Assembly: GCA_942159475.1 (NCBI GenBank)
Contig: OW804094.1
Coordinates: 8,005,555-8,069,554 of the forward strand
Source of the DNA: Sthenelais limicola
Lineage: Eukaryota; Annelida; Polychaeta; Phyllodocida; Sigalionidae
Direction: 5' to 3'
Length of the DNA: 64,000 nucleotides
In this document: positions 40,742-50,945 of the stretch, in pieces
How positions within the stretch are numbered: the first letter of the stretch is position 1
Layout: each line of letters starts with the position of its first letter
The notes under the pieces: model-generated
Databases searched by the model: none
The model's input: the letters and a program-made list of their open reading frames with translations, nothing else
Told to the model about the DNA's origin: nothing
Translations under genes and position numbers: made by a program

Positions 40742-40830
40742 TTTCACCCGTAGTTGTTCTCTTGTGTTGTGGCAGTAGAAATGAAGGTGCTTCCAAAACA
40801 AAGATGGCGGCGATCCAAGATGGCGGCGGC
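40742..40830 (-). promoter_or_regulatory. Proposed 5' UTR exon and promoter of P transposase gene
   Basis: On -, sequence ending GGGTGAAA is followed by a consensus donor GTAAGTG (40741-40735). The nearest matching acceptor is TTTTCCAG before the first coding exon (33589). The region just upstream (40797-40870) is GC-rich, with two GCCGCCATCTT motifs (YY1-like, typical near transcription starts) and GGCGCGATTTCGCC. The exact start is unknown. Confidence 0.5.
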
Positions 40831-40931
40831 CGGTAAAGTCGCGCGAAATCTCGGCGAAATCGCGCCGAGAACGAGAATAGTACATATCTGATTCATTTCC
40901 CAACCCTTTGGTATAATGGCTCTGTGTATAG

Positions 40932-41824
40932 TTAGTACTTCAGCGGGGTCTGGAAAAGCCTTGAATTTGGAAAAATGAATTCAAGGCCTGGAAAATGGGC
41001 ATTTTGGGCGAAGGGCCTGGAAAATCGTTATATGGGCCTTGAATTCTGTTGGAATCTACTAAATGGCCTTGAAAGATTATTTAGTACCAAACGGTACCAT
41101 CTCATGCCAAGCTAATCTCAAATATTGGAGATCATCGTATCTCTTTATCTCTACTTATCTAATTTTAATATTTTAACTTATAAGCATATTTTAACTCAAA
41201 ATTCATACTCTGCCTTGAGCGAGATGGTAACGTCTGGGAGACATTAGAGTGAGGGACTAAAAGTAAAAGTTGAAGACAGTTACTGACATAAAATCTGAGT
41301 ATAAAACTGGTTAAATACATCATTGGCCTGTGAACAATAACTAGGCCTACAACATCCTGGTTCATTTAAAGCTATGAAAAAGTGGGATTCTGATTAATAA
41401 TTTTGCAGAGGATTTGATTACATTAAGAACAGGCCAGGTTTAATATTCTATGTAGGAGGCTTTCAGATGGGCTGGCAATAAATAGACCACAAAAACAGAA
41501 CATTAAATTTTTTATGGAAATAAGCTGCTGGCGATGCAGCTTTATTTGTCTAAAATCTTGAACCATACACATCGCAGGGATATTTTTTTTTATTTATTTA
41601 ACATATTTATACAGCCATAAGTGATAAGGATATACAAGGCTCACGGGGGCCACTGTCCAACCGTCTGGAACAGGTATACGACGCAACCAGGAAATAAAAA
41701 GAAATTAAATGAGGCAGCGATTGTATGCTAGAAAAATTTTATTTTTATAAAAGGGAAGCGATCGGAGTTTCAAAACAATGATGTGATTTAGCTAAGACAA
41801 ATGCACACTCTGAAGTAAATATAC
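40932..41824. other. Region right of P-like element, no gene seen
   Basis: Contains a block with repeated GGCCTGGAAAA and CAAGGCCTGGAAAATG (about 40945-41070), probably an old dispersed repeat, and a T-rich stretch at 41582-41600 resembling the tail of a retroelement in reverse. No coding region supported. Confidence 0.45.
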
Positions 41825-42059
41825 GGGTTGATTTCCAGAAAATGTACAATTGGCAGCTGTACATATTTAGTAAAATTCTGCTAAATTTGGCTGCAATTTG
41901 GTAAATACTAGGTAAATTTGAGTATATTCAGCATTGCATTGATTCTAGCTATCTGTTTGGTTAGGCTGAACTGTATTTTGAGCTTTATTTTCGTCTGAAA
42001 TTTGGATTATTTGAGAGGATTGTTGAAGTTGAATTGTAAGTTTTCTGAAAATCTGACCC
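41825..42059. mobile_element. MITE family A, copy 4
   Basis: Begins GGGTTGATTTCCAG and ends TTTTCTGAAAATCTGACCC. The interior AAAATGTACAATTGGCAGCT and GCATTGCATTGATTCTAGC matches copy 1 closely. Confidence 0.85.
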
Positions 42060-42721
42060 ATATATAATTTGTATACTTAATTTTACAAGGCAACGCCTGA
42101 GATCATCCGGGAAGGATAGTGTGTTTTTCTGTAATCGTATTAAATATAATATCGACCTGAATGAAATAAAAAAAGAAGAAAAAAGCATGACAACAACAAT
42201 GAGGGCGAGTTATTTCATTTTATTACATTAAAGGCGCAAACTTGTCTTTAATCAATATAACTCGACTTGAATCCACCAGTGGTAGTAGACTCTGAGAAAT
42301 AGTATAGTAATAATAATAGTAGTAGTACACTGGTACCTTCACATCAGGACATAGGGACACAAATGGTAGGACCTGATACCCAAGATCAAAGCCCTTCATC
42401 GCTTCTATATAAAATTTGCATGTAGCTTGTGTGTCGGAGGGATTCCATAATAATAATAATAACAGATTTTTTTTTACAGAAAAGACATCGTTTTGATGTT
42501 GATTTAGAACCTCTAGCCTACGAGTACCTGTACCAACGTTCAACACTGAAATGAAAATGAATCCATAATTGACGAGAAGAAATCTCTTGAGATATACAGA
42601 TATGGTTCACAGCTAGTAGTAGATTGTTCATATTGTCGTCACCGTTGATATATTTATATACGTGTAATTAGGGATTTGCATCAGCCACTGAGCCACTAAG
42701 ACGTTATATTTATTAATCATC
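42060..42721. other. Intergenic, no feature recognised
   Basis: AT-rich, with (AAT)n and (AGT)n simple stretches near 42305-42330 and 42448-42465. No gene supported. Confidence 0.5.
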
Positions 42722-43063
42722 AATAGTGGATTTGCATATCCACCATTTTGAATCTTGATTCGAATGGAATTGTGGGACTAATGATGCAGTGTAAAATCTA
42801 AAGAAAACATGGCATGTTCAGCATGGACTATTTATCAATGTTCTAATGTCAATATCCATGTTTCTACAACACAAGATTTCATCTTTCCCATCATGCATTT
42901 GGTTTTCATAGATCATTTACACGAGCTATGATATTGGTGAAAAGATCCATTTATTTTTCAATAAAAATGTTTTTTAATATTTGTATGTCAGATTTAAACT
43001 GATCTATCCCAGCAGGCACTGTAATATATAGACATGCGCAGTGGCACATGCAAGTCCTCAATT
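42722..43063. mobile_element. MITE family B, full copy (inverted)
   Basis: Reverse-complement copy of 2912-3251: starts AATAGTGGATTTGCAT, ends ACATGCAAGTCCTCAATT; shares TCATGCATTTGGTTTTCATA and CACCATTTTGAATCTTGATT. Confidence 0.7.
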
Positions 43064-43203
43064 GACAACCGGTATTCAGTACTGATGCAAAACCCCCTTT
43101 TGCTGACTTAATTATTTTCTGATTAATTTTTTATCTAATTCACCTTGTACTTGAACCGGTACAATATGATGAAGAACCAAAGTCGACAGATTGTTTAGGC
43201 TTA

Positions 43204-43553
43204 TGTGATATGTTACAGGAAAATAAATTGCAAGTCGTAAAACAAATATTTATCTAATAAATAATACTATATTTTAAGTTTGATATCTTTATTTTTAAAA
43301 AAAAAATTGCAATATTACTGGGTGGATAATTGTAAGTAAAGTAGCAAAATACACTCTAAAAGTTGACCTTAGAAATGCACGTATTTATTTAAAACACTGT
43401 CTAGAAAATTGGTACATGTATTCATATAAATTTATCCGGTATACACGTATATCCAAAATATGAGAACATTACCACAAAGAAATCTTGCGGATAAAACACT
43501 TTGATGAATATCAATTTTGCGACTTGTGACTCATTTGCCTGTAACACATCACA
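43204..43553. mobile_element. MITE family D copy
   Basis: Starts TGTGATATGTTACAGGAAAA and ends GACTCATTTGCCTGTAACAC then ATCAC, an inverted end pair shared with the copies at 44854 and 60716. Confidence 0.75.
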
Positions 43554-44076
43554 CATATGTCATTCTCTTTTTCATAAAATAGACAATTGCCATAGAAAGC
43601 TATTGTTTGATGAATTAAATTTTCAACACCTAGGCAAAAACCCCTTGTTTTCACATACTCGGATTACCAGGGGAGAAATCGGTATTCCATCTTTGAGCAA
43701 GAAAATATGGATAGATGTTTTTAATACTTCACCAGGCGGACACCGTTGACATTGGTATGGGGGAAACAGGGAACATTAAAGAAGAAATTCAAAGGTAGAA
43801 AATTCTTAAGAATCTTTAAAGTCAATTATCCATTTAAGGTCAAATATTACAATACAATATCAGATCAATACAATAGTGTTTCAGTTATTTATGCTTATTA
43901 TGACGCAAAATATGACTCTTTTGTAACTCATTTTTAGAAAGGCCTTATTATGGTGCACTCCTATATCAGAGATACTTGGAAATATATCAGTTATGGCTTA
44001 TGCTCATAACGCTTCATTTCAGATATCCAAATATCACAGCCAAAACAAACTAGTTACCCGAGCAACCTACGCTTTT

Positions 44077-44316
44077 GGGTCAGATTTTCAGAAAGTGTAC
44101 AATTGGCAGCTCTACACATTTAGTAAATTCTCCTAAATTAGGCTGAAAAATGAAGAATACCGGGTATATCTGAGTATATTTGGTATCACATTGATTTAAA
44201 GTATCAGTTCTGTTATGTTATGTTAAACTGCATTTTGAAGCCGATTTTTGCCTTAAATGTGGGCTATTTGAGAGGATAAGTGAAGGCAAATTGTACATTT
44301 TCTGAAAATCTGACCC
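44077..44316. mobile_element. MITE family A, copy 5
   Basis: GGGTCAGATTTTCAG at the start and CTGAAAATCTGACCC at the end, perfectly inverted over 15 bp; 240 bp. Confidence 0.88.
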
Positions 44317-44584
44317 TTTTGTTTTACTCTACAATGCAACGAAAGTGTGAAATTATCCCAATTAACACTCTCCTCTACTACTGTTTAGAGTATCGTAACA
44401 ATGTGAGATTCTTTCGACTAAATAGTCTACAAAAATACCTTTCAAAAACTAATATCGGTAGTTTTTCTCTAGAAAAGAACGTGGCGGACTTTGTTTGTAT
44501 CATCGAAATTAGCTTTCTTCTTTTGACTCCAAACTTAAAAGTTTGGCAACTGTCAGAATACTGGGTATAATAACAATTAACCCT

Positions 44585-44697
44585 CAAGGGCCTAGCCCAC
44601 TAAGCCGATTGTCATGCGATTCTCACAGAAGTTAGTGCAAAAGGGTCCTCTGCGGCGAAAAATCGCATGAGAATCGGCGTAGTGGATTAGGCCCTTT
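44585..44697. mobile_element. Short foldback element, 113 bp
   Basis: A 37-bp arm (44585-44621, GGGCCTAGCCCACTAAGCCG) is inverted at 44661-44697 (CGGCGTAGTGGATTAGGCCC) with about 5 mismatches and a 39-bp middle. Probably a tiny palindromic MITE; only one copy seen here. Confidence 0.65.
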
Positions 44698-44853
44698 AGA
44701 CGTTCTCGTCCAGGGAATTCATTCTTCACATGAGATGTACGTAGGGAAACGCATGGGCTAATGCCTCAAAATACAAGATAAATTCTAACAACTAAGGTGT
44801 ATCATCGGTTTATATATCTGCAACTCCTTGGGGGTGCATATATTTAATAAATT

Positions 44854-45246
44854 GTGATGTGTTTCAGGAAAATGAGTCACAATTAGCAAAAAATGAATTT
44901 TAAGATATCATCATATTTGAAAAGTTGAGATCAAGCCGATTCTAACGATAGTAAACAGTAGACATTAAACAGTATTTTTATATTTAAAATTTGATATTAT
45001 TTTTCTTGGAAAAAAAAGTTGCAATATTTCTGCGTGGATAATTACTAGTAAAGTAGCTAAAGATGACCTTATAAATACCATGGATATATTTAATAGTCTT
45101 AAAATTTGGTACATGTATTCATACAAATAAAATCCCGAAACCTTAAAAAAAACCCCAGAACATTCCAACAACAAAATCTTGTGAATAAAATACATTGAAA
45201 AATATCATTTTTGCGACTGGGACTCATTTTCCTGGAACACATCACA
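44854..45246. mobile_element. MITE family D, best-preserved copy
   Basis: Starts GTGATGTGTTTCAGGAAAAT and ends ATTTTCCTGGAACACATCAC, inverted ends of about 20 bp with few mismatches. Interior AATTACTAGTAAAGTAGCTA is common to the family. Confidence 0.8.
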
Positions 45247-45639
45247 CATTTTGAGGCAGGTTAAATTCCACATGTTTTAATTATTAATTATTAATTATGT
45301 GTTATTAATAATAACACCTACAACAAGTACACATCTGTGCCAATGAAGTGATCACCATCACACTCACGGTGCATAACAAATTCAAGCGTATTTCTTTATG
45401 TGCAATTTGGGACAAGACGAAAACGTCATCATCATCATCATCATTCGTTGATTATTTCTTTGTGAATTCTTCAGTTCATCCTTGGGATGGAATAATAAAA
45501 CAAGGACATCTGGGGGAAGAGCCAGGCATCCGTCCAAAACAAGAGGATCATACTCCAACATTTCTAATTCTTAACTACAGCAGCTCAAGCATTTTTTTCT
45601 GGATTCTCCAGGACCCGTTTCAACAATAGAAAAACCTAT

Positions 45640-45856
45640 GGGTGAAATCGTCAGACAATGTACAATTTGCTTTTAGCAAATCTCTCTAATTTCCCACATT
45701 TAAGACAAAATAATTAGGATAGAAATATAATTCAATTTAAGCAACATATTGTCTGAATCTCCCCAATACCTAGTATTTATCATTTTTCAGCCTAATTTAG
45801 CAGAATTTACTAAATGTGCCGAGCTGCCAATTGTACATTTTCTAACGATCTGACCC
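45640..45856. mobile_element. MITE family A, copy 6 (inverted)
   Basis: Starts GGGTGAAATCGTCAG, ends TTTCTAACGATCTGACCC; interior GAGCTGCCAATTGTACATTT. Confidence 0.75.
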
Positions 45857-47596
45857 TTATCCAGAGTAGAGCCACCAACAAAAATATATCTTCACGATGT
45901 CAAATTTTACATGAAGTTTCACATTGAAATACAAGAGGTGAAGATGATGGCTCAAGTTGGAACACCTACTCACACCAGAGTAACGTTAAGTTCAAATATC
46001 ATTCAAAACATTCAATGTCTTTGTAATTTATATCCGTACCATTTTCAGATCATTTTTCCTTAAAAAATATATATATATCAAGGAAAAATGGAGTTTATGA
46101 TATTAATGTTAAAAAATATTTAAGTTTGATGGACTAGACTAGAGGTAGGAACAGATGGTAGGGGGACCACCAAACAGAATTTAGACTTTTTTTAAATTAT
46201 TGTTTCATTAAAGTCCTATAATATATTTAATGGTGGTACAAATACACAGTTGTTCATCGTGAACGTTTTCAAGCGTTGCCTTAAAATAAGGTCCATAAAG
46301 CTAAACCTCACACCTTGTGGTTCCGAATTCATAGAAATTATTACCCTTTAAATCCTTAAACTATATTTGGAGACTAGGAACTTAAGGTGTCTGCCCAAAA
46401 CGCGAAATTAGGAGAGTAGCATAAAACTCTCACATGTGTTTAGTTAATTCTAACTATTCCAGTTTCTAAAGTGTAAGAACTTTCACATGAGCCCAGAATA
46501 GAAAATAATCATAGGCTAACCCTTAATTAAGGCCAGACCTTAAATTCAGGGGAACACAAAATATCCTTCATCATTTGCAGTACACCACATATTTTCACAT
46601 CATTTTAAAGGGATATTCAACGGTAAATTCCCTGCAGAAATCCATCAAAACACAACTCTCAAGTTTGATTAATATCATGTTTTTAAGAAAAAACACCCCC
46701 AATTAATGGGATTTAAAAAAAAAAACATCTGTGCAGTAGAAGATGCTAGCGACAGAAAAAAAGGGTGAAAAAATAATCATCACCACCTTTGCGGAAACTA
46801 CGCCAAAGTCTCAAACAGTCATGGAAAATGTATGACCGAAAGTGTACCAAAATGCAACAACACTAGTTCCCCAAGAGCATATATATTATATATATGCATT
46901 CAAAGGGACATTATTTGGACAAAGACACTTAGATACTCTGTTGGCCCAGTTATTAGTGCCATGTTGGAAGTGTACAAGAAAAACCACAAGGGCAAATCTT
47001 TTTGCCCAAAATCGCGGCCCAAGTAATAATGTTGATTGTTCCTGTAAATTAGTGTGAAAAATACAGAGTGCATAAATCTGATATCGAAATGGTATGACGA
47101 GGGAGTAGAGTATAATATATCCATGCCTACAACGCATAAATTGTATAAACCACCTTGTTACCCTTCTTCACCCCACTCTTGGTTAATGATATCATCCTGT
47201 CTGTATCATACACATTCATCAAAGAACTTTGTCTGTGATAAATGTGAATAAAATATGACTCTAGGGAAACAAATGTTGAAGACTTGTTGTGTGACGAGTG
47301 ATATTATTGAACACAAAGCTGTATTTATAAGTCAAATGTACTTTCAAAGATATTTTTTTTTACTTAATTAGTCAATTTCCAGAAGCGACATGGTAGTAAA
47401 TAACGATTTGGAAGAAGCTTGGTGATGGGCCATCATGGTTTACATACACATTCTTATTCAATCCAAGAGATGAAATCTATGTTGGGACAGTCAACTTACA
47501 GAATTCTCAGTATCTTATTAATTTTTTCTATTTATTTTTTGTAATCAAAAATAATAATTATAGAAATTTATGTTGGAGCACTTTCAACTCACATGT
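45857..47596. other. Intergenic, no gene supported
   Basis: 1.7 kb of AT-rich sequence with short overlapping open stretches near 46830-47250 that have no recognisable motif or codon signal. Confidence 0.5.
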
Positions 47597-47821
47597 GGGT
47601 CAGATTTTCAGAAAATGTACAATTCACCTTCACCAATCTTCTCAAATAACCCAAATTTCAGACGAAAATAAAGTTCAAAATACAGTTTAACCTAACCAAA
47701 CAGACTGATAGAATCAATACAATGCCAAATATACTCGAATTTACCTAGTATCGACCAAATTGGAGCATAATTTACTAAATGTGTACAGCTGCCAATTGTA
47801 CATTTTCTGAAAATCTGACCC
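47597..47821. mobile_element. MITE family A, copy 7 (inverted)
   Basis: GGGTCAGATTTTCAG at the start, CTGAAAATCTGACCC at the end; interior CAGCTGCCAATTGTACATTT. Confidence 0.88.
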
Positions 47822-48405
47822 ATATAGAAATTTAATTATGGTATTTATCGTTCTGGAAATTGGTTAATTAAATTAGCAATGATTGCCTTCTCCAAGTAGA
47901 AATACAGTCGTAATCCCAGCGATAACCAATACATGAATGGACTTATGTGCCATTCAACCTTGCAATCTCCCCCAGAGGACTCTAATATTCAAAACACCCA
48001 ACGCTTACAACTTAACACTTCAATTTAGAAAATGGCCTCAATCAAGTGTTTAATTATGGGAAAATAACTGCTAGAAACACGAAATTCTATCCTCTAAAAA
48101 ACGATTCAGTATTTACTGAAGGAAATATTCATCATCACTGGTACCTTTTATACACATTATTATATATATATCTCATAACTTGAACATGTCATGTCAAGTT
48201 GAGCTTCTTCTTCATTATCATTATATCCATTACAAATATCCACCATAAATTGTGAACTCTCAAAATGTGTGAAACTGTCAAATTATATTGAGCACACCCT
48301 AGGTATCTTCCAGGTAAAAGGACTTCACCCGAAAAACTAAGTCAAAAACCTCTTCTCGGGAAACAACGCGAGAAGACAAGCGAGAATGTGAATAATTGTG
48401 AGCGT

Positions 48406-48433
48406 CACAATGTGTGTGTGTGTGTGTGTGTGT
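48406..48433. repeat. (GT)n microsatellite and nearby AT-rich palindromes
   Basis: A (TG)n run of about 12 units; at 48475-48570 TATATA-rich palindromic sequence follows. The interval 47822-48405 shows nothing else. Confidence 0.85.
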
Positions 48434-48642
48434 TCACCAAAATCACCATCAAGTTAGATCAACACCATGTATATACATATTCATATATAATATATATATT
48501 TATATACGCTACAGATCATCATGTCTTTTATAAATATAATATATAAAATATATATATTATATATAATATCTGAGCAAGGGGCTCCTAGCATTGAGGCTGT
48601 TGGAAAAAATGAATCATAGTCAAATCTGGCCTTTGGTAACAT

Positions 48643-48890
48643 ATTAGGGAGTTTCAGCAAGTCTAACCTATACGTATACGTAAACGTAGCCGTATCTCTG
48701 ATATACAAACATGTTAAAAGGAAGAAAGGGGTTCAGCAAAACATGGCTGGAAAAACATAACGTAACATCTCAAGCAAAATGTTTCATCCCAGAATTTATT
48801 TTGTATATATAAAAATGCGACTAAGTCACAAAAAAAGTTACGGATACGGTTACGTAATTGAGATAGGGTTGCTTGCGGAAACTCCCTATT
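48643..48890. mobile_element. MITE family C, copy 2
   Basis: Left ATTAGGGAGTTTCAGCAAG and right GCTTGCGGAAACTCCCTATT; interior GTAGCCGTATCTCTGATA and CAAGCAAAATGTTTCATCCC match copy 1. Confidence 0.78.
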
Positions 48891-49014
48891 ACAACTTGGC
48901 TTCTTCGCCACAATGATTGTATACCAAGCTGGTGTAAATTCTCCAGTAGAAGCGGTGGTGCAGGGACTCAGGGCAGTTCTGGGATTGAATCCTGTAGCGA
49001 TTGGTTTTATTGAT

Positions 49015-49257
49015 GGGTCAGATCGTCAGAAAATGTACAATCAGCAGCTCTACACATTTAATAAATTCTGCTAAAATGGCATAAATACTAGGTATATCTG
49101 AGTATATTTGGTATTGCGTTGATTCAGGTTCATTATTTGGTTTTGTTGAGAACTGTATTTTTGTCTTAAATTGGGATTGTTTGTATTTTTGTCTTAAATT
49201 GGGATTATTTGAGAGGATTGGCGAAGGCGAATTGTACATTTTCTGACGATTGCACCC
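49015..49257. mobile_element. MITE family A, copy 8
   Basis: Starts GGGTCAGATCGTCAG, ends TTCTGACGATTGCACCC. Contains a local 42-bp duplication (GTATTTTTGTCTTAAATTGG twice). Confidence 0.8.
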
Positions 49258-49330
49258 TGATATTGAATCACGAGAAGGGAATTGTAAAAGGGGGCAAAAG
49301 TGATTTTTTAAAACATTATTTCACAATGTC

Positions 49331-49401
49331 ACACCAGGGTTAGAACCCACAAGAGCCTCCTGTCACTGAGTACTAGACTGTCCTATCACCCCGCCACACG
49401 A
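49331..49401 (-). repeat. Possible tRNA-derived SINE head or tRNA relic
   Basis: On -, GTGGCGGGGTGATAGG resembles an A box and GGTTCTAACCC is a B box with one change from GGTTCGAATCC type, about 48 bases apart. No clean cloverleaf was found, so it is a SINE head or decayed tRNA rather than a working tRNA. Confidence 0.45.
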
Positions 49402-50945
49402 AAAGCTGCGTTCTCAGCTAAAGTTATTAGCCTATGACTCACAAAATCTTACCAAATTCACTCATATTATGACTTATAGGGCAGTTATCAATATTCTGCT
49501 GCTGTTATATGGTTATAAAAGAGTTACTCATATTATGACTTATAGGACAGTTATCCATATTCTGCTGCTGTTATATGTTTATACAACAATTCGAAATAGA
49601 GATAGTCAAGCGAAAACAGCCGCTGGTGAGCGATAACAAGTGAAGTCATCATGAGAAAGTATTCGGGCTGGTCCTCCAAATACAAATGAGGACGTTTTAA
49701 AAGCACTGTAGCAAAAACAAGACTTTTAGATGTGTTTGAAAAGAATGGAACAAAAAGTAGAAAATGTTCAGTTTTTGACCGACATTAACTGAGAGTGCAG
49801 CTTTAAATTAAAAAAAAAAGGTGTGCGACATCAGATTGAGAACCTTCTAGAATAGGGGTCATATCCACTGAGCATTTTGTCTTTTACGACGTGCTGCGTT
49901 TTGTACACGATTTCTTGCGACTAAGAAAAATGCTCACATAAGACAGCCAAACACTTTGTCGTATACGCCATTCCATTTCTCCTTACATTCATTGCGACTT
50001 CTATTAAAACAAGCGAAATTATAATTGAGTTACACAGAAGGTCGCAAAGAGATTTTTGTCGGTGGATATGACCCGTAACTCTCTGCAGTTTGTGTTTGGC
50101 TGGTCCCTCCTAGAGTTAGAGGGCAAACCTATTTGGAAGAATTGCACATAAGAGAAATGGGGTCATTATCACAAATGTTGTTTTTCATTCAAGGTTTTAA
50201 CTGTATCTTCACATTTTGGATTTAAGAGGGCTCACGTGCCTCACCCAGGTTATGACAAAGATATGAACAACTCTACAAGAATAAAATACTAGAAGCTCAG
50301 AAAATTAAAAAATTAAATTAAAACAATCTTTTTTGTTATACATTTGCCTTATTTTAACTGTTACTATTTCATGTCCATTAACAAAGTATATTATTGTTTG
50401 GGACTTTAAACTGTGTCACCAGGCTTTGAAAATGCTGAGTCACTAGATAACAATGGTATGTCAGTGATAGGACGCCTACTGCGTAGTTAGTGGCTTTCCT
50501 GGCCCTCGAGTAGGTGTCATAATGGGATTTTAATGACATTTTGCGGTTTGGAACGAGAGGATTTTCCTTCATCAGTTTGGAGGGACTCTCTCAACTGAAA
50601 TTACAACTGTCAAAATGTTTTCATTTTTCAAAATAAAATGTTTAGGTTTGCTCTCTGACCCCGAGTAGCAGTCACCAGTGTATAAGAGCTACTATCCGCG
50701 AGCCACTACCGCACCAGGAGATGCTCCTTAGCTAGATCATCACTGCATGAGTACACAACTTCATCCTTATTCACGAGGGAATAACCATAATAATAATAAC
50801 CATAATAATCAGTAATACCCTGCATACATGTTGGACAAATGTATGCAGTAGCAGATCGTCAATATGAGGACGACAATAAATAGTAATGGAGACAAAGTAA
50901 ATGAATGGAGATTAAGTGGATTAGGCGAGGAGGAGGAGCATAGCG
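49402..50945. other. Intergenic region 3' of the FEM1-like gene
   Basis: Has a direct duplication (ACTCATATTATGACTTATAG at 49460 and 49526) and otherwise no gene. Includes the FEM1-like 3' UTR just below 50946. Confidence 0.5.

Larger units (their letters stand above)
24180..40924. mobile_element. P-superfamily DNA transposon, 16.7 kb with nested insertions
   Basis: The left end CAGAGCCATTAATAC (24180-24194) is inverted at the right end GTATAATGGCTCTG (40911-40924): 11 perfect base pairs plus TAC after a 1-base gap. Both ends are flanked by the 7-bp direct repeat TGTATAG (24173-24179 and 40925-40931), in the 7-8 bp range known for P elements. Inside are two convergent genes: a C2H2 protein on + and a P-type transposase on -. 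The transposase 5' intron holds a 391-bp tandem repeat and a 5.4-kb Ngaro-type retrotransposon. Without the retrotransposon the element is about 11.3 kb, far larger than Drosophila P (2.9 kb). The right boundary lies about 110 bp beyond the proposed 5' exon, which supports the model. Confidence 0.78.

Noticed and set aside
46832..47251. Cluster of short ORFs
   Set aside because: Overlap in several frames and both strands without motifs; looks like chance in low-complexity DNA.
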